Shown: piece by piece, positions 27,529-34,938 of the stretch
Numbering within the stretch: the stretch's first letter is position 1
Layout of the letters: the number at the start of each line of letters is the position of its first letter
NCBI GenBank assembly: GCA_964019655.1
Contig: CAXHTR010000008.1
Coordinates: 186,001-250,000, forward strand
Reading direction: 5' to 3'
Length of the DNA stretch: 64,000 nucleotides
Source: Perkinsela sp. pyNocScin1
Taxonomy: Eukaryota > Euglenozoa > Kinetoplastea > Prokinetoplastida > Perkinselidae
The notes under the pieces: generated by a model
Told to the model about the DNA's origin: nothing
Seen by the model: the letters and a program-made list of their open reading frames with translations, nothing else
The model's database searches: none
Translations under genes and position numbers: made by a program

Positions 27529-30500
27529 TTAATTATCAGTATTTAGTGAAGGATTCATTCTCTTTGCTGGAGTAGACTTCAAAGAACTGGAATTTTTTAT
27601 AGGTGTAAAGACTGAAGTGTTATGCCGCCCTGAAACAACGGGATGGACCTTTCCCTTGAGCTTTGTGGCGACTGGGATGTTTCGCTGGACAGGATCAACT
27701 TGTTTAACTTCTGTTTGGGGATGAGTGGATTCTTTTGAGGTAACCCATTGCTGAGCACATTCGCTATCCGATACGTATGCAGCGCAATCGCCGTAGTATT
27801 GTGAACGAAACATGCGCAGCGGCTCAAGGAACTGTCTTCCGTATTTCCGAAGCTTGTTTTTTCCCATTCCATGAACATTCTTCACATCATCCATTGATGG
27901 CGGTGTTGGCCGGAGAATGAGCAAAGAAAGCTCGTCCAGCGCATTATTGCTTATGAGGCTGTACTCCTTCATATTTTCTTGTGTGGCCAACTCACGGCGG
28001 ACCTCCGCAAGCCTGTCTCTGAGCTGACCCCGGAGCGCTTCTGAATCGCAATCAATATTGTTCTGAGATTTCATCGGAGAGCAATTATCATCCCAGCTTA
28101 CGCTGTTCCAGTCGATAACACCAAAATTTTCGTTTTCAGTGTTCGTAGCAATTGTCTGAGTGACTTTCGGAGCTTTGGTTCTTGTACCTGAGGGAGTTCG
28201 ATACAGTTCCACAGCAGAATTAGTCCCAGTCGATCCACATTCTACAGGCTTCATGTTAAGCTTTACGCTTTTGACATCTTTTGGATATCTTCGAAAGCTT
28301 ATCGTTAACTTTTTATCATGTCCCCTTGATGCCAACAAATTTCTACCGCTTTGTGTGATGTGAATCAGTGCGGTGACATTCGCGAAGCTTCTATGCTGTG
28401 TTCTCTTCAATGATTCTTCAAAGATATCCCAGTATATCATGTTCCGAATGATATTCTCGACATTTTCAAGTGTGAGCTCGCTTGAAGAATTCCCACGCTG
28501 CTCTGCTTCCGAAAATTTATCTTTTGGAGCTTTTCCCGCTCTCTTGCTGCGCGTATTCTTACCTTTGTAAGACGCTGCAAGCTGCTTCGCCGTGATATAG
28601 TCATCGCAATTGTGTAGCCTTAGCAAGTTAAGAACGTGGTCGGTGACATTCTGCTCAGCAAGCTCCCATTTGTCGCCCACTTTTGATGAGCAGACGTCAC
28701 ACATCAAGTTGCTTTTCTCATCGATGCAGTAAAATCTGGATTTTGTTTGCTCTCCAAAAAAGTCCAGCTGTTGCTTTCTTCTACAAATCGTGTCATTAGA
28801 GCAAAATTCAATCATGTGGGCGATTTGATTCTGGTAAAACTTCAGCATCTGTGGAGAGCTATTTCCCATTGTGATGAGTTTTTCCAACCTTGACTTCGAT
28901 GATGGATTGTACAATAAAATGCAATCGCTTGGTTTTAAGTCTCGTCCCGCCCTACCACTTTCTTGATAATATCCCTCCATTGATCGAGGCATTGTAGCAT
29001 GGATTACAAATCGAACATCTGGCTTGTTTATGCCCATACCGAAGGCTATAGTGGCGCAGACTACATGGACTTTTCCTTTCATCCATTTATCTTGCGTCTC
29101 TTGTCTTGAAGTCGATCCTGCATGATAGTGCGCAGCTTTTATTCCAGCTGAGCACAAAAGCTGCGCCATTTCTTCTGTGTCTTTTTGAGACAAGCAATAA
29201 ACGATCCCACATAGATTCTTGTAGTGATCAGTGATCAACTTTGCGACGTTTCCATCGAAAGAGATGCCAGAGATGGAATTAACCTTCTTTTTACTCGCTG
29301 GACAATGTCTGAATATCATATAGCGTAAATTAGGCCTGTTAAAAGTTCCTCTGAATAAATTTCTAGTGGGTATATTCAGAACTTCAAGAATATCTTTTGT
29401 GACATAAGAAGTTGCAGTCGCTGTAAGTGCCATGACCGGGCACTGCGGAAAAAGCTCCTTTAAGATCCGAAGCTTGCGATAATCAGGTCGAAAGTCATGG
29501 CCCCACTGAGAAATGCAATGGGCCTCGTCAATTACCATGCAAGAGAGCTTTTTATTTTCATATAAGTTTTGCAGCTTCCGTATCATAAAATTGCTCTGTC
29601 CAAACATCTCAGGGGTGGTATACACAAGTAAACTGCAAAGATCGGCATCAATCTGGTTCTTTGCAAGCAACGCCCATTCTTCAAAAATCTGTCGCCTCAC
29701 TTTTTCGTTTGAAGAGCCAGTCAGAGCAGCAGCTTGAATTCCCATGCTTCGCAACCCATCAACCTGATCTTGAATAAGTGACACTAAAGGGCTAATTACG
29801 ATAGTTATTCCAGAATTTTTTCGAACTAGTGCGGTAAGTTGGTAGCAGAGACTTTTCCCTCCTCCTGTAGGGAGTAAAACAAAGCAATCTTCACCACTAA
29901 GTGCCGTGTTGATCGCCTCGCGCTGCAGAGGCCTAAAAGATCGAAGTCCAAAGATTTGTGTCAATATCGATTGAACTTCATCGTCCCACGGGTATGAATG
30001 CGAATTTTGTCGCAACGAATAATTTTCGGTGCAATTTGCAGAACAATTATCATGATTCTGTAGCATTGTTTTGTTAACTTGTGGCATAATTTCGTTAGCT
30101 TTACAAAAGCTGACGCTATCCCACTGAAATCTTGTGTCTGTTTGGTGATTGCGAAACGAGCCAGAAACCCCCCCCTCAGTTGCAGCTTCACAGAATGAAG
30201 CTTCATGTAAATTTCCTTGCGGATCTAGATTATCGGTTACCCCACTGCAGGATCTGTTTGTACCAGTCTCAGTAGAGCGGATGGATGAGTGAAGTTTTGG
30301 ATCAGAAATAGAATTCATCTGACCAGACCTGCACGATTCCTCTTCTTGTCTTTCGCGAATGCAAGCATTTTTTCTGTCGATGAATTTCTGAAGGTCATTA
30401 GGAAGCCATAATTCAGGAGAGCTCGCATCACAATCATTCGCCGAGAATTTCGAATGTGCTATTATCTTAAAGCTATCATAAGAACATAATATTGACTTGC

Positions 30501-30696
30501 TCTCTTTTGCGTTCCCTACTTGAGTCGTTTCATCTATTCCTACATTTGTATCAGCTGTGGGAAATAAGCATGCAGGCTCAACTTTCATCAATTTTTCGAT
30601 GTAAGACAAGCATGAAAGGGGCGCTTCTGTTTTGAAACGATTTTTCATTTGAAGTGGAAAATAGGTCATGACATAATATATCTTCGCCATCATCAT
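27529..30696 (-). CDS. RecQ-family DNA helicase (BLM/SGS1 type)
   Basis: From the ATG cluster at 30696 the protein is 1055 residues. A long unstructured N-terminus is followed by motif 0 (FRPLQREAI), Walker A TGGGKS (near residue 280), DEAH (near 388), motif III TATAT, and motif VI QESGRAGRD. A RecQ-C-terminal zinc region contains CRRKQQLDFF and CDVCSS (near 640-665), followed by a winged-helix region and an HRDC domain (near 905-970, ending MGKNKLRKYG). Family members unwind recombination and replication intermediates 3' to 5'. The frame is open upstream to a GTG at 30732; methionine 17 (MKNRF) is another possible start. Confidence 0.95.
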   Translation of the reverse strand: MMMAKIYYVMTYFPLQMKNRFKTEAPLSCLSYIEKLMKVEPACLFPTADTNVGIDETTQVGNAKESKSILCSYDSFKIIAHSKFSANDCDASSPELWLPNDLQKFIDRKNACIRERQEEESCRSGQMNSISDPKLHSSIRSTETGTNRSCSGVTDNLDPQGNLHEASFCEAATEGGVSGSFRNHQTDTRFQWDSVSFCKANEIMPQVNKTMLQNHDNCSANCTENYSLRQNSHSYPWDDEVQSILTQIFGLRSFRPLQREAINTALSGEDCFVLLPTGGGKSLCYQLTALVRKNSGITIVISPLVSLIQDQVDGLRSMGIQAAALTGSSNEKVRRQIFEEWALLAKNQIDADLCSLLVYTTPEMFGQSNFMIRKLQNLYENKKLSCMVIDEAHCISQWGHDFRPDYRKLRILKELFPQCPVMALTATATSYVTKDILEVLNIPTRNLFRGTFNRPNLRYMIFRHCPASKKKVNSISGISFDGNVAKLITDHYKNLCGIVYCLSQKDTEEMAQLLCSAGIKAAHYHAGSTSRQETQDKWMKGKVHVVCATIAFGMGINKPDVRFVIHATMPRSMEGYYQESGRAGRDLKPSDCILLYNPSSKSRLEKLITMGNSSPQMLKFYQNQIAHMIEFCSNDTICRRKQQLDFFGEQTKSRFYCIDEKSNLMCDVCSSKVGDKWELAEQNVTDHVLNLLRLHNCDDYITAKQLAASYKGKNTRSKRAGKAPKDKFSEAEQRGNSSSELTLENVENIIRNMIYWDIFEESLKRTQHRSFANVTALIHITQSGRNLLASRGHDKKLTISFRRYPKDVKSVKLNMKPVECGSTGTNSAVELYRTPSGTRTKAPKVTQTIATNTENENFGVIDWNSVSWDDNCSPMKSQNNIDCDSEALRGQLRDRLAEVRRELATQENMKEYSLISNNALDELSLLILRPTPPSMDDVKNVHGMGKNKLRKYGRQFLEPLRMFRSQYYGDCAAYVSDSECAQQWVTSKESTHPQTEVKQVDPVQRNIPVATKLKGKVHPVVSGRHNTSVFTPIKNSSSLKSTPAKRMNPSLNTDN

Positions 30697-31106
30697 TATT
30701 ATGCACTCAAGCTTACACTCTTTGACTGACACAAGATATTCATTTGCTCGTTATCCTTACCCCTTCGAGATGCACATGCGTGTTATAAATGGCAAGATGT
30801 GACGATAATTCCGGTGGATCTCTGATGGACCCTATGTAGCGCTCGAATGAGCGAAATATACTTGATTGTGCATGATCTAGAGCTGCATAATGAGGAATGT
30901 AATACAGATTATTAGTGTCAGGATCTGTATAAAAAGTCTTCCGCGAATTGTTTAGTGTATGAGCCTGTGCTGTCAATTTACTTGACGCGTAGTTTCATGT
31001 GCATACAACGAATGAAAACAATTTCCTATGGAATTTTTAGAGCAAATGGAACTCTTCACATTTCAGAGTAAATCTATTTTTTAAACACAAGCGGGACTAT
31101 CTATAC
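30697..31106. other. Left part of a divergent strand-switch region
   Basis: Between the RecQ start and the MITE there is no convincing gene. A minus-strand frame at 30740-30976 is open for 78 codons but contains no ATG, so it may be leader or a remnant. Both flanking blocks are transcribed away from here. Confidence 0.45.
31099..31106. repeat. Left copy of the MITE target-site duplication
   Basis: ATCTATAC, identical to 31413-31420 on the other side of the element. Confidence 0.9.
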
Positions 31107-31412
31107 CAGGGTTTCAATTAGGTGGTAAATTGACCACCAGGTGGTAAATGGCACTTTTCAGAATTTCATTTTCCGAAAATTTTTTTGGAAAAGGCAAATC
31201 ACGCGCAGCCAAAACCTTTCAGATTCGCTATTCAATTCGCGATTTCTACCCATTTCAGTCAATTTACTATAAAAGAAATGATCTAAGCGGCAGATTGAAG
31301 CTCGAGAATCGGTAATCACACAAATTTTGAATCTTTGTCGCCCACCTGCTGACCGGACGTCTCTGGTGGTGGTAAATGGGATCAGAAATTTTCAAATTTT
31401 GCTGAAACCCTG
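31107..31412. mobile_element. hAT-like MITE with 10-bp TIRs and 8-bp target-site duplication
   Basis: The element starts with CAGGGTTTCA (31107-31116) and ends with its perfect reverse complement TGAAACCCTG (31403-31412). It is flanked by an exact 8-bp direct repeat, ATCTATAC, at 31099-31106 and 31413-31420. An 8-bp duplication with CAGGG-type ends is the hallmark of hAT-superfamily insertions. At 306 bp, without an ORF, it is a non-autonomous miniature element. Three copies of GGTGGTAAAT occur inside at 31121, 31140 and about 31369. Confidence 0.9.
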
Positions 31413-31420
31413 ATCTATAC
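31413..31420. repeat. Right copy of the MITE target-site duplication
   Basis: ATCTATAC, identical to 31099-31106. The absence of any mismatch suggests a fairly recent insertion. Confidence 0.9.
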
Positions 31421-31860
31421 TCGAGTTTTAGACTGAAATCCCGCAAGGAGTGAAATTCGAGGAGCCAGAATTATGTACTTGAATTCACCTACTGCAAGGG
31501 ACAATCGATACTTCTCAAATAATGGAGGCTTATTTCAACATGCCATAGCTTATTGACGTTTCGGGTGGTAGGTTACCTTTACTCAGAAGTGAACGGACAA
31601 AACTCCGCTAGATGCCCTGCTTAGCATGAATATCTCTTTATATGACATCTGATGCACTCTTACTCAAGTTACATGAGTCCATGAGATGCAATATCGAGAT
31701 GATCTCATCCTTTCCTCTGATAATTTCTTTTATAATCATAGTAACACCTTTGCTGCGCATTCTAGCAGATTTTTTGAGGCCAATTGCTGGACGAACGAAA
31801 GCTAGCTATCACATCTTGGTAGCGAAAATCTTTTGATATCATCCTTGTGGGTGAATTAAT

Positions 31861-31907
31861 CCACTAATTATTAAGTCATCACCACTAATTATTAGTTACC
31901 ACTAATA
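31861..31907. repeat. Short direct repeats upstream of CCT8
   Basis: CCACTAATTATTA occurs at 31861-31873 and 31882-31894, and its first nine bases except one spacing change recur as CCACTAATA at 31899. They lie 72-118 bases before the CCT8 ATG in the divergent switch, so they could be promoter elements, although AT-rich simple sequence is an alternative. The stretch 31421-31860 otherwise holds nothing recognisable. Confidence 0.7.
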
Positions 31908-31978
31908 AGAATCCCTGCGTCCACTATCCTTTTCCATCAAATTCTTCTGAGCTTAATTTTCTCTGTTAAAACGTTCCG

Positions 31979-34093
31979 ATGTCGTTTCTGAAGCAGCACA
32001 CTCCAACTCAATTGCTCAAAGATGGAAGCTCATTACAAGAAAAACCTGTGTTTAAGAACATTAGTGCATTACAACAGCTGAAGAGCTCAATATCATCGTG
32101 CTACGGCCCCAATGGGCTATCGAAACTTGTCATTAACGCCCTAAAAAAGCGCATTGTGACAAAAGACTGCTCTACAATACTCCAAGAAATTGAAATTGAC
32201 CATCCCGCAGTGTCTCTTTTGAAAGATGCATCTCTTCAGCAGCTCGCTGAAACCGGTGATGGTTCTGCTGCAGTCATTCTCATTGCAGGTGAGCTGGCCC
32301 GAAGAGCCGAGAAAATGCTTCGCGAGAAAGGAATACCTTTAGGGGATATTCTCTCGGGATTTAGCAAAAGCTTTCTCATTGCTCAACATATTATCAAAAA
32401 TGAAATACAGCTTTTGAAAAACGATAACCAGGGCGAAGCTGACACATCCAGTAAGATCATTGTTGGAAATGTTCACGATGTTTTGAATGTTCAAAACAAA
32501 GCTCTCATTACTGCACTTCTCCGAACAACTCTTGAATCCAAGTTATTTTCGGTCATGCAAGCATCTGAGATCAGCTATCTTTCAGAAATTTCCTATGATG
32601 CGTGTATGAATGTTATTCACCATAAAACGGACTCACAATCCATCCGATCACTGCACTTTGATGTTGACCACATACGGCTTTTACAGCTCCCTGGAGGAAA
32701 TCCTCGAGACACAGGCCTTGTCCACGGTTTCGTTCTGAACCAGTGCGTGGAAAATGGAACGGAAAAGCGGATTCTAAATGCTAAAATCGTCGTTTACAAT
32801 TGTGCATTCGACATAATGACAACTGAGACAAAAGGTACAGTTTTATTCGAAACTGATAAGGAGATGATAAATTACTCGAGAAATGAAGAAGAAAAGATCG
32901 ATGATCTCGTTAAGTACCTGAAGCAGAAGCTCGGTGTGAACGTGATTGTGAGTAATGCGTCATTTGGGGAAACAAGCTTACACTTCATCCGAAAGCATGG
33001 GATGATGGCGGTCAAAGTATCTTCAAAGCATGACATCAGGCGGCTTTGTACAGCTGTTGGAGCTAGATGTTGCACTCGCATCAGCCGAAGTCTATCGTAC
33101 GAAGATATTGGATTTTGCGATGTTGTGGAGGAAATGAATGAGATGACCATCGCAGAATCACATAGTCGGACAGGAAACTCTCGTGTTGTACCGCTTGCTT
33201 CTCCTATACTTGCATTTCGAGCTACGGAGTCATCGGGATCGTCGGACTTGGAAGAAGGCATCAAACATGATTCTAAAATAAGCACGATCGTCATACGTGG
33301 TTCAACACAACCTATGCAGGGATACATTCGCCATGCACTGAATAGCTCGATCAATATTTTCCGGCTTTTGCTGTTAAAAGATGCAGAAGTTAGGTTATGT
33401 GCATCCTCAAAAACAATAGACCACGCACAGATGGGGGGATTCCTCATTGCAGGTGGGGGCGCATTTGAAGCTGAACTTGCAGTGCGAATGCTCAAAACAC
33501 TGAAAGCGAACGAGGATTCAGATACTTTATTGACGCAGAACAAGATTTCCATCTCTCCAATTGAAGCAACAGTTATCGAGGAGTATGCGGATGCCTTGTA
33601 TGTACTGCCCGCCGCTTTAGCTGAAAATAGCGGAGGGAAATCACTCAGTGCAATCGTGGAACTCAAAAAGGCTCACAGCTCTCTCGATACAACGTGCAAA
33701 TGCCAAAGTCAAAGCAGAATAGCATCTCAAGAGAAGGATGTATTTTCGTTGCGCGGGGACGGTGAACGAAGTCGATGTCTTTGCAGTTCGAAGTCAAAAA
33801 AAAGTACTTCAAATAAAACAGTGCTTTGCCCATGCGGCTCGGACTGCAAATGTGGAGCGACTGGAAGCTTAATTGGAATCGACATCACCACATCTAGTAT
33901 TGGTCATATGCTTAACGATAGTTCAAGCAGCAAGTTCGGATCAGGCCAGGTTGTTGAACCTCTGATAGTGAAAGTAAGCGCGCTTCAACTCGCAAGCTCT
34001 ACAATCATCGACATTCTATCAGTGGACCAGATGATCATGAGCAAAAGAGCCGGAGGGCCTAAAATGCAGCGCCCCTTAGGCGAAGACGAATAG
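31979..34093 (+). CDS. CCT8: CCT theta (CCT8) chaperonin subunit with a cysteine-rich insertion
   Basis: The 704-residue protein is a group II chaperonin subunit. YGPNGLSKLVIN and TILQEIEIDHPA near the N-terminus are CCT8-specific, and the nucleotide motif GDGSAAV replaces GDGTxxV, as CCT8 proteins often vary there. The C-terminus has VDQMIMSKRAGGPK as in CCT8. CCT folds actin and tubulin in the cytosol. It is about 150 residues longer than usual. The main extra part, residues 570-630 in the equatorial domain, carries four CxC pairs (C573/C575 first; last in LCPCGSDCKCG), eight cysteines in total. Reading frame and flanking homology continue on both sides, so this is an in-frame insertion, not a frameshift. 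Confidence 0.9.
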   Translation: MSFLKQHTPTQLLKDGSSLQEKPVFKNISALQQLKSSISSCYGPNGLSKLVINALKKRIVTKDCSTILQEIEIDHPAVSLLKDASLQQLAETGDGSAAVILIAGELARRAEKMLREKGIPLGDILSGFSKSFLIAQHIIKNEIQLLKNDNQGEADTSSKIIVGNVHDVLNVQNKALITALLRTTLESKLFSVMQASEISYLSEISYDACMNVIHHKTDSQSIRSLHFDVDHIRLLQLPGGNPRDTGLVHGFVLNQCVENGTEKRILNAKIVVYNCAFDIMTTETKGTVLFETDKEMINYSRNEEEKIDDLVKYLKQKLGVNVIVSNASFGETSLHFIRKHGMMAVKVSSKHDIRRLCTAVGARCCTRISRSLSYEDIGFCDVVEEMNEMTIAESHSRTGNSRVVPLASPILAFRATESSGSSDLEEGIKHDSKISTIVIRGSTQPMQGYIRHALNSSINIFRLLLLKDAEVRLCASSKTIDHAQMGGFLIAGGGAFEAELAVRMLKTLKANEDSDTLLTQNKISISPIEATVIEEYADALYVLPAALAENSGGKSLSAIVELKKAHSSLDTTCKCQSQSRIASQEKDVFSLRGDGERSRCLCSSKSKKSTSNKTVLCPCGSDCKCGATGSLIGIDITTSSIGHMLNDSSSSKFGSGQVVEPLIVKVSALQLASSTIIDILSVDQMIMSKRAGGPKMQRPLGEDE

Positions 34094-34174
34094 TTAAGTA
34101 CATATTTTTGAGCTATTTTGCATTTCGGTAAACCAACTTACGCAAACCATTTGATTTAAGCAATCATTTACGCG

Positions 34175-34834
34175 ATGATAAGTGACTTTTCCGACGAAGA
34201 ATTTCATAGCGAAACGGATTTGGTAGATGACTGGGAGCTACTCATAGAAAATGAAGTTGAAAATCCAGTGGCGGTGGTTGGGGGCATAAAAGACATTAAG
34301 TCAGTGCGAAAAAAGTACAAGAAAAAGGTTTTAAAGATAAATAAAGATGAGGATGATGAAGCTGAGGAGCTTGATACAGATTCTCTGGCTATCCGGATGA
34401 AGCTAGCGGAGAAATGGTCAGATCTTAAAAATGTCTCTGCAAAGAACATTTGTTTGCTTCACGAGTGCAAGCCTGTGACTAATGCAGAAATACAACGTTT
34501 TTTCGAAGACTCTGCAAAGCTGCTGCCAACTTCAGAGAACCAATCTAAAAACTTCGGCTCCTTTCTGTGTGCATTCGCAAGCACGGTCACGAGAGCTTTG
34601 TTGCACAATGAAGACGAGAGCTCAGCAAGAACCATTTTAGATCAAATTTTCATTGAACCGCTTGATAGAGAGCAAACAGAAAAGCCATCCCATTCCTCTA
34701 GAAGCTCTGAGAATCCCTCGTGTAATGGGAAAACTTCACTTGAGGAGCATGTAGAGATATGTCCCAGAGACTCCAAGCAACCAGCTTTCGATAATACCTC
34801 ACCAGAAGAATTCAACGATGATGACTTTATGTGA
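34175..34834 (+). CDS. EIF3J: Translation initiation factor eIF3j (HCR1)-like
   Basis: The 219-residue protein has the eIF3j plan: an acidic N-terminus with a tryptophan motif (DDWELL), a charged KKYKKKVLK stretch, a conserved helical core (NAEIQRFF ... NFGSFLCAFASTVTRALL ... ARTILDQIF) and an acidic tail that ends in DDDFM, just as eIF3j proteins end in EDFM. eIF3j binds the 40S decoding region and links eIF3 to recycling. Sequence divergence is high, so the call rests on order of features and the C-terminal signature. Confidence 0.65.
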   Translation: MISDFSDEEFHSETDLVDDWELLIENEVENPVAVVGGIKDIKSVRKKYKKKVLKINKDEDDEAEELDTDSLAIRMKLAEKWSDLKNVSAKNICLLHECKPVTNAEIQRFFEDSAKLLPTSENQSKNFGSFLCAFASTVTRALLHNEDESSARTILDQIFIEPLDREQTEKPSHSSRSSENPSCNGKTSLEEHVEICPRDSKQPAFDNTSPEEFNDDDFM

Positions 34835-34938
34835 AACAATTCCACAAATTTTGTTCAGCTAGCCAGTCGCTGGTATACAATTTATGCGCAAGATTCTATT
34901 AGCCATAGCTTCAATTTTTTGCCTCTTTCTTAAATTGA

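Noticed and set aside
30700-30775. A mini-intron joining the upstream frame to RecQ (GTAAGG ... TGTCAG)
   Set aside because: The donor and acceptor are possible, but joining them puts the upstream frame out of phase with RecQ and leads to a stop.
32872-33666. Long minus-strand frame of 264 codons inside CCT8
   Set aside because: Antisense shadow; serine-rich composition results from the complementary codon use of CCT8.
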